A DNA stretch of 64,000 nt from Prorocentrum cordatum (lineage: Eukaryota > Sar > Dinophyceae > Prorocentrales > Prorocentraceae), in the NCBI GenBank assembly GCA_963575745.1, contig CAUYUJ010012780.1:62001-126000 (forward strand), given 5' to 3'. Positions within the stretch are counted from its first letter, which is position 1. The number at the start of each line of letters is the position of its first letter. The position numbers and the translations under genes were made by a program. Under the pieces are notes generated by a model. It saw only the letters and a list, made by a program, of their open reading frames with translations, made no database searches and was not told the DNA's origin. Shown here one piece after another: positions 11,390 to 20,607 of the stretch.

Positions 11390-12221
11390 TTAACTTGCCA
11401 AACGCTGAGCCGCTATCGCGGCGACATGCCTTCCCGCTTTTTCGTGATGTGGTTCGTCGGCGCACCGAGGGTCGGAGGGCGCTCCAGACAGCCCTTGCAA
11501 AGTTGCTCGAGGGCCACCGCCCTGCCCGACTCCCCGACGCGACGAACGCAGCGCTGGCAGAAGGCGACGCCGTTGACCTCGGCTATCCAATGGTCGAGGT
11601 CGCGGAGCAGCCCCACTCGGCAAGATCCCGCCCCCCAGGGCTCCGCGCCAGAGGCCCAAGAAAGTCCCGCGGGGCCCCGCCGCGCGACGGCCCGGGCCGC
11701 GAGACGCCATCGCAGGCCGCGGACGAGGCCGATCCACCCCCCGACGCAGAACCGCCCGCCCCGGGGCAGGCAGGGATCGGCCCCCCACAGCCACTCGCCC
11801 CAGGCCCCACAGGGACCAACGCCGAGCCCTCGGGTTCAGGTTTGGGCCCCCCAAGCAGCCTCGCGGCCGCCCCCGGCGCCGCGCGGGCCCCCATCGGACA
11901 CCAAACGCTCCCGCTCATCGGGGCCCCGCCCCCCGAAAAAAAACCATTCGCTTTCCGACGGTCGAAAGGCGACGGGCGGCAGCGTGCAGCAGCAGCGGCG
12001 AAGGATCGGAGTCCTGCCTCCGGCTTCGCGAGGATGCCGCACTCGCGGCAGCGCCGCTCACCTCGGGCCTTGCTGCGCCAGAGGTCGCGACAACCAGGCC
12101 CAGAGATCAAAGCGACGGGGCCATCTGCCACAGGCTGGGGGGCCCTCGAACCAACGGCCTCCAACGACGACTCAGACGAGCACAGACCAAACTCAATCAG
12201 GTGCCCCCCAGCCCATGCCAA
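11390..12221 (-). pseudogene. LINE A C-terminal region with Cys-rich finger pairs
   Basis: On the minus strand one frame carries CRECGILAKPEAGLRSFAAAAARCRP (near 12030) and another carries VAFCQRCVRRVGESGRAVALEQLCKGC near 11470-11550, ending with a KKREGMSPR tail at 11413. Paired C-x2-C fingers of this kind (one just after RNase H, another near the end) are typical of the C-terminal tail of dinoflagellate LINE-like proteins. The frame changes between the two pieces, so it is broken. Confidence 0.6.
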
Positions 12222-12246
12222 ATATCGCGAAAATCCAGAGACTCCT

Positions 12247-12850
12247 TCAGGGCCAACCTATACAAATCAGCCATCCCATGGCCAACCGAGTCGCACGTGG
12301 CCCCATGTGTGGCGAACAGATCAGCCCATGCATTCCCAAGGGCGTGAATGAACGGGGGGCCTTTATCAGGCCCGAGGCAGACAGCCTCGTCCAGGACTGT
12401 CTGCATGGGCAGGGCTCCAGTGCGCAACAGGGCGCCCCCCCCCCCCCCCCCCAGACTCGACAAAGGCCTGAATATGCCTCCACGCTGCCGCGCGCATGCC
12501 TGCTGAGCTGGCGGCGTCTGAACTCCATCCATGCGCCTCCTGAGGCGAGCCAGGAAGATCGGTGACAACGATCTCAACAAACGGCAACTTCTGCCGCGCT
12601 CAAGGCACCGCCACTCGCTCGGCCTCGCCGGCCGTCTGACTCGGCCCCGCCAGTTGCCCGTAGCGCGCGCGCAACGGGGGCCCATCCGCAACTGCGGACT
12701 TCTGGCTGGTTAGACCACCTCCCTGAGCCGTCCGTGAATGCCGCGTTGCCCCGCTGGCTCGGGGGGGCGGCCCAGTCGCCCCACCGGAGAATCGGTGGAC
12801 GTCTAGCCGGCTGCACTCGCGAGCCCGGCAGCAGCGGCAAGCCCGCCGAA
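12247..12850 (-). pseudogene. LINE A RNase H domain, frameshifted
   Basis: The start of the domain is FTDGSGRWSNQPEVRSCGWA in one frame (near 12680-12740), matching the TDGS...P..R.CGWA signature of this RNase H. It runs into ASGGALSAAEVAVC, corresponding to the RAEL/E helix. The C-terminal helix HALGNAWADLFATHGA (GNxxAD signature) is in another frame near 12290-12345. The domain is complete in order but split by at least one frameshift. Confidence 0.7.
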
Positions 12851-13009
12851 ATCTCAAAAATGCGTCGATCAGAAACCCCGCGGCGCCCAATCGAGCCCTG
12901 GGCATTAAAAAGCCGCCCATATTTTGTCATGGGCTTCCGCGATGGTCACCTCTTCTCCTCCGTTGAGAAGCGGCCCCCGAAAAGCGGGGCACTTCGAGAG
13001 AATGTGGCC
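12851..13009 (-). pseudogene. LINE A zinc-finger second half, right after the insertion point
   Basis: The minus strand from 13009 reads GHILSKCPAFRGPLLNGG: the H-x4-C half of the zinc knuckle that separates RT and RNase H in these LINEs. Its first half (HPKCQAAVPLACQ) lies 7.6 kb away at 20611-20650, on the other side of the young YR element. This shows that LINE A was cut at this point. Confidence 0.75.
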
Positions 13010-13303
13010 TTTACACGTGAACCCTATACTCAGAGCCAGTCTGGGGGAGGGGTAGAAAACCCTTGAGGGGGGATAGGCGGAGCAGAGCCCGAGAGGGCTG
13101 GCAGGAATACTGCAAACACAACAGACCGATGCTGACGAGACGATATTTGCACCAGGGCGCGGGCCGAGGGGGTGTTCAACCCCAGAAATTCTTCAGAGAA
13201 AAAGAGAGCAGCTCAGCTGGCTGCATGAGCACAGCAATAAACCCAGGCCAGCTACCTGAGCCTTCGACCTGGGCCAAACCACAAAACTTTTTCGACCCCT
13301 CCC
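13010..13303 (-). repeat. B2 copy of the split direct repeat (young element)
   Basis: 294 nt identical to 13420-13713 except one base in the outermost part (tttacacgtg versus tttacacggg). Its outer end abuts LINE A. A 20-nt spacer (13304-13323) separates it from A2. Confidence 0.95.
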
Positions 13304-13323
13304 CAAAGGGAGGGTGCGGTGGG

Positions 13324-13419
13324 GCCGACTTGAGCCCAGAGGGGCAGAGGGGGACGGAGGGGGAAAGGGCGGCTAACAGACTACGACGGGTAGTGTAAAA
13401 TAAAGTTCAAGAACAACTA
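13324..13419 (-). repeat. A2 copy of the split direct repeat (young element)
   Basis: 96 nt, one difference (aagttcaag versus aagctcaag) from 20512-20607. It is fused directly to B1 at 13420, the junction expected if the element replicates through a circle. Confidence 0.95.
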
Positions 13420-13713
13420 TTTACACGGGAACCCTATACTCAGAGCCAGTCTGGGGGAGGGGTAGAAAACCCTTGAGGGGGGATAGGCGGAGCAGAGCCC
13501 GAGAGGGCTGGCAGGAATACTGCAAACACAACAGACCGATGCTGACGAGACGATATTTGCACCAGGGCGCGGGCCGAGGGGGTGTTCAACCCCAGAAATT
13601 CTTCAGAGAAAAAGAGAGCAGCTCAGCTGGCTGCATGAGCACAGCAATAAACCCAGGCCAGCTACCTGAGCCTTCGACCTGGGCCAAACCACAAAACTTT
13701 TTCGACCCCTCCC
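13420..13713 (-). repeat. B1 copy of the split direct repeat (young element)
   Basis: 294 nt partner of B2, located just downstream of the recombinase gene. Open frames in it are incidental. Confidence 0.95.
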
Positions 13714-13899
13714 AGCCGACCCGACTGGGCCACTGGCCAAAGGCCTTCAAAAGAAAAGACTGCCGAGCACGGGCGACACGGGTGGGTGGGAGAGCGAGGC
13801 AGATAACCTCACAGCTTTGCTTAAAACCTCACGGCCTCCCCCCAAGGAACCCCCTCTCCAGACTTGGCTCGATATCATTAGGTGGGGAGAGGGAGCTGC

Positions 13900-15036
13900 C
13901 TACGTCGCTCCGTACATTGCGACGGGGACCTCACGGCCACGGGCGCTCGCAAGAGCACCGACGATGCGTCTGCCGAGAGGCGTCCCCGCGCCTGGCCCTC
14001 TCACGACGGCGTCGTGCACCGCCTGGCGCGGGCGGCGCCAGAAGGCACAGCCCTGCTTGATCTGCGTGCCGTCCAGCTCGCTGAGCTTCTCCACCAGCGC
14101 GTGGCACTTGGTGTAGCGCTGGAGGCCGGCGGTGGAAGCCCAGCGGCCCCGCCTGCGCGCCGCCTCCAGGTCGCCGCTCAGCGCCACGAAGCGGGCCGCA
14201 GCCGCGTGGCGCATGCCGTGCGGCGGCCCCATGGTCTCCAGGCCCACCGCCTTCAGCGTCTTCATCCAGACCTTGCGGAAGCTCGGCTGGGTGAAGGGGA
14301 AGACCTGATCATCAGGCTCCCGATCTTGGACCAGCACCTTCATCAAGAGCTTCGACAGTGGCCACTCCAGCACGGCACCCTGGTTGGCGCCCGTCTTGGT
14401 CTTCTGTCCCATCATGCGGTCGCCAAGCTTGAGGCCCACGCCGCCGTCGGGCGTGAAGCTGACATGCTTGGCCCGCAGCATCTCCCAGTCCTGCTCCCGA
14501 AGCCAGCCGTCCAGCTGCACGATGCAGGCACTCGCCTCCAGCAGGTGCCCCATCTCCAGCATCCTTGTGATGATCACCCCCATCGCCTGGAACGGGATCG
14601 GGTGGCCCTCGCCTCCGAACTGCATGCGTTCCCACGACTTCAGCGCACGGTGCGCTGTCGGGAGCCTCCCTCGATGATCCTCGAAGATATGCATGAAGCC
14701 ATTGAAAGCGAGGGAGGCCTTCATGTAGTTGTCACCCCTCAGGTAGCAGAGGTCGCTGATGTAGTTCCCCAGCGCGCGGTCCCTCTGCTCCAGGGTCGTG
14801 AACGGCACCTCCCCGCGCTTGCAGTCGACGAGGAAGGCCCTGACCTCCCGCTCGTAGACGACGTTGGTGGAGTCGTCGACCGCGTGGACCACCAACCTGT
14901 TGTTCCACCGAGGGCGGTCCTGCTTGGCCTGCTGCCAGGCGCGTGCGCCGCGCTTCTGCAGCGGCGGTGCAGACGCCCCCCTGCGGGCGCCACTGGCCAC
15001 GTGCAGCGTCACCACCAGCACTACCCAGAGGGACAT
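13900..15036 (-). CDS. Tyrosine recombinase (integrase) of the young YR element
   Basis: 378 residues from the ATG at 15036. It should catalyse site-specific strand exchange to integrate the element. The C-terminal catalytic fold is visible: an Arg at about 180 in DGWLREQDWEML (box I), a Lys in GQKTKTG (about 212-215), H-G-M-R at 273-276 (HxxR), GRWAS with Trp 299, and the nucleophile candidate Tyr308 in LQRYTK. An N-terminal helical core-binding region covers about 60-160. The start is uncertain: the frame stays open far upstream, in the -1 frame relative to RT/RNase H, so a frameshift fusion is possible. The spacing from the RT stop (15261) to this ATG is 224 nt. All catalytic positions appear present. 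Confidence 0.85.
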   Translation of the reverse strand: MSLWVVLVVTLHVASGARRGASAPPLQKRGARAWQQAKQDRPRWNNRLVVHAVDDSTNVVYEREVRAFLVDCKRGEVPFTTLEQRDRALGNYISDLCYLRGDNYMKASLAFNGFMHIFEDHRGRLPTAHRALKSWERMQFGGEGHPIPFQAMGVIITRMLEMGHLLEASACIVQLDGWLREQDWEMLRAKHVSFTPDGGVGLKLGDRMMGQKTKTGANQGAVLEWPLSKLLMKVLVQDREPDDQVFPFTQPSFRKVWMKTLKAVGLETMGPPHGMRHAAAARFVALSGDLEAARRRGRWASTAGLQRYTKCHALVEKLSELDGTQIKQGCAFWRRPRQAVHDAVVRGPGAGTPLGRRIVGALASARGREVPVAMYGAT

Positions 15037-15260
15037 CCTGCCGCCGCTCCTCGCCGCCGAACCAGCGTCGCCGCCAGCGGCAGCCCAGCGCGAAGCCCTG
15101 CAGCTCCTTCCCGCAGTCGCCGTAGCTCCCGATGCGGCAGCAGTAGCGACCCACGTCGCCGAGGTAGACGCCCAAGGCCGCCACGTTCTCGCTTGGGAGG
15201 CCAAGGCCTCCCTGCTGAGAAGGTAGTCGAGCCCCAGACGCACCGCCAAGGTCCCGCGGG

Positions 15261-18200
15261 TCACCGCCGCCGTTCCAGCACCTGCAGCAGCGGCCGCACC
15301 GCCTTGGGCGTCGTCCTCATCCTGTGCGCCTGCTTCGTTTCGTCCGCTGCGCCGATGTCGACACCACGGCTCGGGCCGTCGGCCATGTTCCACTGGCTGG
15401 GCACCCACCGGTAGTAACCTCTGATGCCCAATGCCAGCGCGATGCCACATGCCACTCGTGCCAACCTCAAAAGCGACGTCGCTGATGAACGACCCTTCTG
15501 CAGCACGCCCATGGAGACCACAGAGTCCGTCATGATCACCACTCGCTTGTGCCAGCATCTCGAAGATCTCGCCAGATGTCGCAGCACGCTCACCACGCAC
15601 CGCAGCTCCAGCACATTGTTGTGTTCCTCCGCCTCCCAACGCCCCCTGAAGAGCTCGCACCACCTCGACTCGTCGACCCAGGAAGCGCCGATGGGCATCA
15701 CCTGCCCCCTGCTCCGCACCACCCGCGGTCGACCCCGTCGCAGTCGCACCTGCGCCCCCTTTGGTACTTCGCTCCAGGTGTAGTCGAGCTGCTCTAACCT
15801 CGTGGCGTAGTGCTCCAGAAAGACGTCCCCATAGCTGACGGCGACGCCTGAGGTCAGCGGGAACTCGTCCCATAGCCCTCCGTTGTCCACGAGCCTCGCC
15901 AGGTTGGTCAGCACCACCAGCTCGCCCACCTCCAGGGAGAAAACGCCCTCCGTCTCGGCGAGCCTGTCCCAGGGTGCCCACTCCAGCATCTTCACCGCCA
16001 CGGGTCCCAAGATAATGAAGCCTAAACCCTCGCGGACCGCGAGCCTGGCGACCTCGATGATCACCTGAGCAATGTAGTTGTCCTCGTCGACCTTGCGCTG
16101 CATACCCTCGCTGAGCCCTTCGTAACCCCAGGGCGTGCGCGAGTCCCTGTAGTAGTCGTCCGAGAAGGTGTCCAGGAACAAGGTGAGGTGGCAGATCCAG
16201 TACCACCGCCTCCGCAGTCGGCTGAAGAGCCGTTCCACCACCGTCACGTCCATCAACTCCCCCATGCGCACGTCCTCCATCCAAGCGCTCACCTGGTCCC
16301 CGAGGTCCCCCTTCAGGTCCAGCAAGCCCTGCTGCAGCGTAAGTATACCAGGACGTCCCTCGCTCGGGTGCATCATCTCGTCCTCCTCCAAGCCCTCCTT
16401 GCTCACCTCGTCCTCTATCTCCGCGTGCGCCTCCCCTACTCGAATCTGCCACACCTGCTCGGCCCCACGGTCCAGCTCGTCCCTGATCTCCTCCACGCTC
16501 GACTTCGTCGCAACAGCTCCGAAGCCCTCGTCGCTGGCGTCGGTCATATAGACTGTCGTGTGCCAGTCCAGCTCCAAGTTCGCCTCGAAGAAGATGGCCA
16601 ACGATGACAGGGCCGCCAACTCCTCCAACACGGGGACAGGGAGGCGCTGCGTCCTCTCGGCCTCCTCCCCCGCAAAGGCCCCGACCCATCGGTAGCAGGC
16701 GTCCAGGATTGCGAAGGCAGGCCGACAGACCAGCATCGCCCACGCCCAGCAGCCCACCACCGTGGCAAGCTCCCGTGGCCGCACAGACCGAGTCACCGCA
16801 ATGGCCTCGGTGCAGATGATCAGGTCCTTCATCTTCTCGGGGTAGACCTTCAACGTATAGGGCCGCCCAGATATGGTAAGGCCAAGCCCGCGACGCAGCC
16901 CTTCCCCAGCCTCCTCCTTGTGCACGGCGAGCCCCTTGGCATTCAGGTAGCTCCGCACGTGGCCCTTCGTGACCTCGAGGTCCGAGTCCTCCCCATCCTT
17001 CACCAGCTTCAACCCGATGTAGTCGTCGATATACAGCAAGAGGAGGAGCTCGGCCTTGGCGAAACTCGGGCACACCCTGCCCAAAGTGATCTGCTCCGTG
17101 ACCAGCCCCTCCATGGACTCGAAGCAATCCACGAGCGCCGAGTGGGCCAAGAAGACCGCCCAGGCAGCCCCCATCACAGGCGCCACTGATCCCACGCCCG
17201 CGGCTCCCGCAGGCGGGGCTGGCAGCTCCACCCCCGCATCCTTCGCGAAGGCGTGGAGCTCCTCGGGCGAGACCCCCTCCAGCGTGAAGTACTCCGCCAG
17301 CCCGTCCGTCCACCTCAACCTGTAGAACCAATCGGGCACGTCCCCCTGGAAGCTGCCCAGCACGCGGTCCTTCAAGATGTCCGCCGTCAACTCCAACTCG
17401 GACAGGGCGGATGGCGACCCTAGCGGGGTCCACGGAGGTCGCCGAAAAAGCAGATTCACCTTCCGAGCGTCCCAAATGAGGCGGGACTTGATCACATTCC
17501 GCCCGTCCTCGCTCACGTCCTTGGCCACGCAGAAAAGGCCTACGGTGTGCTTCACCTCCTTGACGTACTGGACCATCCCTGCCCGCATCATCCTCATGGC
17601 CGCGGTGAGCCTGGTGCGACGATCCTTCCAACCTGGATCGGAGTAACTCTTGATACCATCGTATCTCCCCCAGTCCACCTCCTTCGGATCCTCCAGCATC
17701 CGACTCTCGAAACGCTCTAGGTAGGGCGCCGCGGTGGTCGAGAGGTCCGTCAGAGACAGGCCCGCGGCCCCTGGAGGCGGCAGCGAGACCTGGTCCGCCA
17801 CCATCCTGCAGAGGTCGCCCTTCTTGATGAACGTAGTAGTAGTAATCCGCTTGCGGCCGCATCCTCCACCCACTGCGTAGCCCGAGCTGTCGGACCCCCG
17901 CAGACGGCGAAGCACCGCCTTGCCGTCGTTGATGCTCCCCCGCGCCCCAAGAGAGGCGTGGCGGTCCCAGATGTCGTAGACCACCTTGCGCTGGAGCCCC
18001 GTCGCGTCCCCCCACGAGGTCGGGACAGACGACCCATCGTCCGCCCCAACACGCCCCGCCGCCAACGACCGTAGAGCCCGCACCGTCCGACAAATGCGCA
18101 GCCAGGTAAGCCTCAGCTGCTCCGTCGTGAAGCCCGAACTCGCAGCTCGCGTGGCCAGGGGTCCCGTGGGCGAAGGCAAACTCCGAAGAGGGTCCCGCTC

Positions 18201-18275
18201 CCTGAAGTCCACCATCATCAGGCCGCCGTAAAGGAAGCACCTGCTCACGTGGAGCACGACGTAGGTTGAACGCAC
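15261..18275 (-). CDS. Reverse transcriptase / RNase H polyprotein of the young YR element
   Basis: 1004 residues. RT motifs in order: SRLIWDARKVN (264-274), motif A QGDVPDWFY (310-318), motif B PVMGAAWAVF (366-375), catalytic YIDD (415-418), followed by the thumb. RNase H: first Asp in VYMTDASDEGFGA (575-587), Glu in NNVLELRC (886-893), Asp in VIMTDSVVSMG (913-923), last Asp in NMADGPSRG (963-971). All four acidic residues are there, but about 300 residues (about 590-880) lie between the first and second, an unusual insertion of unknown fold. RT and RNase H without a DDE integrase, and a separate recombinase downstream, fit the DIRS order. The start ATG at 18275 lies 244 nt after the gag stop, so initiation or shunting is unexplained. 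Confidence 0.9.
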   Translation of the reverse strand: MRSTYVVLHVSRCFLYGGLMMVDFRERDPLRSLPSPTGPLATRAASSGFTTEQLRLTWLRICRTVRALRSLAAGRVGADDGSSVPTSWGDATGLQRKVVYDIWDRHASLGARGSINDGKAVLRRLRGSDSSGYAVGGGCGRKRITTTTFIKKGDLCRMVADQVSLPPPGAAGLSLTDLSTTAAPYLERFESRMLEDPKEVDWGRYDGIKSYSDPGWKDRRTRLTAAMRMMRAGMVQYVKEVKHTVGLFCVAKDVSEDGRNVIKSRLIWDARKVNLLFRRPPWTPLGSPSALSELELTADILKDRVLGSFQGDVPDWFYRLRWTDGLAEYFTLEGVSPEELHAFAKDAGVELPAPPAGAAGVGSVAPVMGAAWAVFLAHSALVDCFESMEGLVTEQITLGRVCPSFAKAELLLLLYIDDYIGLKLVKDGEDSDLEVTKGHVRSYLNAKGLAVHKEEAGEGLRRGLGLTISGRPYTLKVYPEKMKDLIICTEAIAVTRSVRPRELATVVGCWAWAMLVCRPAFAILDACYRWVGAFAGEEAERTQRLPVPVLEELAALSSLAIFFEANLELDWHTTVYMTDASDEGFGAVATKSSVEEIRDELDRGAEQVWQIRVGEAHAEIEDEVSKEGLEEDEMMHPSEGRPGILTLQQGLLDLKGDLGDQVSAWMEDVRMGELMDVTVVERLFSRLRRRWYWICHLTLFLDTFSDDYYRDSRTPWGYEGLSEGMQRKVDEDNYIAQVIIEVARLAVREGLGFIILGPVAVKMLEWAPWDRLAETEGVFSLEVGELVVLTNLARLVDNGGLWDEFPLTSGVAVSYGDVFLEHYATRLEQLDYTWSEVPKGAQVRLRRGRPRVVRSRGQVMPIGASWVDESRWCELFRGRWEAEEHNNVLELRCVVSVLRHLARSSRCWHKRVVIMTDSVVSMGVLQKGRSSATSLLRLARVACGIALALGIRGYYRWVPSQWNMADGPSRGVDIGAADETKQAHRMRTTPKAVRPLLQVLERRR

Positions 18276-18519
18276 TGGTGCTGTTCAAGTCCGAGATATA
18301 CAAAACACGGCCTGAACAAAAGAAACCTCGCCCTCCAGCGTGCACCGGTTGGGCGAGGGTCAGCACGACGATCCCGAGGAAGCCTCCCCTCCTGCTCCAC
18401 CCTCGACCTGACGATCTCCCCGCTGACGAAACCCACGCAGCACAGATCCACAGGAGTGAGCACAGCAGTGCGAGACTTGCCCAAGGGTCGCCACTCCAAA
18501 GCGAACCCTCGGGCCACCC
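18276..18519 (-). other. Spacer between gag-like and RT ORFs
   Basis: No ORF of its own with support. It must carry whatever allows RT translation; no obvious slippery heptamer was noticed at the gag stop. Confidence 0.4.
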
Positions 18520-20364
18520 CTATTCGTCGTCCTTGGGCGCCGCGTCCCGCACCGACGTCAAGTGCTTCTGGATCTGCGCCCTCTTCCTCAACTTGTCCGT
18601 CACCTCCTCGTCCGCGAGCGTGTCCTCGATGGTGTCGTGGGACGTCAGCCTCAAATACTCCTCACCCAGCGACCAATCGACCTTCGACTTCCACTTCGCC
18701 CCGCTAGCATTACGAGGCCTCTTCCAGTCATGCTCGCACGTAACACCTTCGTAGGCCTTCATGATCGCGTACATCCTGAGGCAGCTCAGCTCGCTGGCCT
18801 GCGAGTTGATCAAACCCTTGAAGTCACCCGAGACCATCATGCGGTCCAAAGTCATGGCCAACACCAGCATCTCGTTGGCGATGGGAGCCTTGGATAACTC
18901 CTTGCTCCTCAGCCACTCCTGGACCTCGAGCTTCGCGGACCGCCCCCCCCTGTAGATCTTGCTCAGCACCGTCGGGGCGACCCGCGTCCTGATACCCCCC
19001 ACACGCATGTTGGGGACGTGCTCGTAGCTCTTCAAGGTCTGCAAGAGGGCGTCCCTGGGATTCTTGCTCTCCATCTCCAGCTGGGCGATCGTGTCCGTGA
19101 CTGACCCAGAGCCTGGTGATGAGGGCAGCCGCTCCCAGTCCGAGTCTGAGGCGGACTTCCCAGCCTCACGCCCACTACCCCTCGTGCCACGATCCGAGTC
19201 GCTCTTCACCAACTCCTCGTGCTCGTTCAGCTTGGCTATGAACTGGTCCAACTGCGCACTCGTCGGCGTAGCCTCGTCAGTAGTCCCGCCGTGACCTCCA
19301 GAGGCCTTGCTCGGCGGCTCCCCCTTGTCCTTCTTCAGCGCCTCCGTGATCGCCGTCAGCCCAGCTCGTAGTTCTTCCTGCCCACGCTGCAGCTCCGCAT
19401 AGAGGCCTTTTGCGTCGGGCTCGTCGTCAGAGTCGGGCACTGCCGTGCCCATGATCAGCTCTCCGTCGGACACGTCGGACTCGGAGTCGGAGTCCGAGAG
19501 GCCCTGCCACTGGCGGAAGACGTAGTTCAGCAGGAGAACCCCGAAGAGCACGCCCCCGCCCGCCATCAGCATGGCCTCCAACTCCCCCGACTCCCAGGCC
19601 TCCAGCAGGAGCCCCCAGTAGTCGGACACCTCCTCCGCCGTCTCCTTGGCCGCCGCCGCCGCCTCGAACACCCTGTGGAAGAGGGGCCCCAGGTGGAAAT
19701 ACCTCCAGATACGCCAGGCGGCGAAAGCCCCACCCGCGATCCCACCCCAGGAGCGGTGAAGCCAGCCGTAGCAGACCAGGTTCGACCCCATGGCCCACAC
19801 CCAGTTCACCAGGCCAGTCTTCTTCGAGCCCTTCTTCTTTCCGCCCAGCTTCCAGAAGCTCTTCTTCTTCTCGGCGGCCTTGGCCACCTTAACATTCTCG
19901 GCGTCCAGCTCCTTCCGCGCGATCAGCCTCGATGAGGCCGCGAGCACCATGTCTCGCGTCTTGTCATTCAGCCCTGGGAAGGCCGTCCACTGGCTGATGC
20001 CCCGTGGCGGCTTGCTGTGCACCGACTGCTTGTCCTTCAAGCATATGATCTGAACCCTGAGCGACGGGTCCACGCACGTCCACGTCTGGTCGCTGGCTTT
20101 GCCGACCCGCTCGACCAACAGCATGACCACCCCTGCACTCTGTCCCTTTGGCAGGTAGTAGATCCTGTTCCACTGCGCCCAGCCCCCCATCACGAGTGGG
20201 CTGCTCCCGACGATCTTCGTCTCCTCCGCCGCGTCGACGAGGTCGACCTCCTCGATCGAGGCCGAGCCCGCCCCGACGATCTCCTCGTCGTCGTCCTCGC
20301 CCTCGCTCTCGAAGTGGAGGCCGAGGAAATCCAGGACCTGGTCCTGGCTGAGCCTGCTCCCCAC
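18520..20364 (-). CDS. Gag-like protein of the young YR element
   Basis: 614 residues, first ORF of the element, so probably the capsid/nucleic-acid-binding protein; no named domain is recognised. Visible parts: an acidic N-terminus (EGEDDDEE, 21-28), a Lys-rich stretch with KKKSFWKLGGKKKGSKK (167-183) that could bind nucleic acid or act as nuclear signal, two hydrophobic segments (about 186-220 and 265-283, the latter GGGVLFGVLLLNYVF, membrane-like), a Ser/Asp-rich linker (290-312 and 388-415), and a well-ordered helical C-terminal region (425-600) that could be the capsid-like core. No CCHC knuckle. Start chosen as the first ATG of the open frame after the 147-nt leader. Confidence 0.7.
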   Translation of the reverse strand: MGSRLSQDQVLDFLGLHFESEGEDDDEEIVGAGSASIEEVDLVDAAEETKIVGSSPLVMGGWAQWNRIYYLPKGQSAGVVMLLVERVGKASDQTWTCVDPSLRVQIICLKDKQSVHSKPPRGISQWTAFPGLNDKTRDMVLAASSRLIARKELDAENVKVAKAAEKKKSFWKLGGKKKGSKKTGLVNWVWAMGSNLVCYGWLHRSWGGIAGGAFAAWRIWRYFHLGPLFHRVFEAAAAAKETAEEVSDYWGLLLEAWESGELEAMLMAGGGVLFGVLLLNYVFRQWQGLSDSDSESDVSDGELIMGTAVPDSDDEPDAKGLYAELQRGQEELRAGLTAITEALKKDKGEPPSKASGGHGGTTDEATPTSAQLDQFIAKLNEHEELVKSDSDRGTRGSGREAGKSASDSDWERLPSSPGSGSVTDTIAQLEMESKNPRDALLQTLKSYEHVPNMRVGGIRTRVAPTVLSKIYRGGRSAKLEVQEWLRSKELSKAPIANEMLVLAMTLDRMMVSGDFKGLINSQASELSCLRMYAIMKAYEGVTCEHDWKRPRNASGAKWKSKVDWSLGEEYLRLTSHDTIEDTLADEEVTDKLRKRAQIQKHLTSVRDAAPKDDE

Positions 20365-20511
20365 GGCCAGGGCCTCCTCCTGGAGGTCGCCCGAGAGGCC
20401 CAGGAGCGCCAGCAGCGCGCCAGCGAGCGCACAAGGCCGCGGAATGGCGCCGCGGTGGGAGGCCGTGCCCAGGCACGACCACAGAGGGGCCCGCCTGCGG
20501 GCCTCGCCCGT

Positions 20512-20607
20512 GCCGACTTGAGCCCAGAGGGGCAGAGGGGGACGGAGGGGGAAAGGGCGGCTAACAGACTACGACGGGTAGTGTAAAATAAAGCTCAAGA
20601 ACAACTA
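20512..20607 (-). repeat. A1 copy of the split direct repeat (young element)
   Basis: 96 nt at the 5' end of the element (minus strand). The outer end is acaacta; the next two bases (aa) may belong to the element or to the target. Confidence 0.95.

Noticed and set aside
13324-13340. Spliced-leader relict in the A repeat of the young element
   Set aside because: Only GGCTCAAG matches well; the preceding 14 bases match at 6 positions. Kept only as a weak motif finding.
15262-18366. N-terminal 1100 residues of the 1488-codon frame as a real protein
   Set aside because: This part is the -1 frame of the RT/RNase H gene, Gly/Arg/Ala-rich and without motifs. Only the part from about 15036 to 13900 looks like the recombinase.
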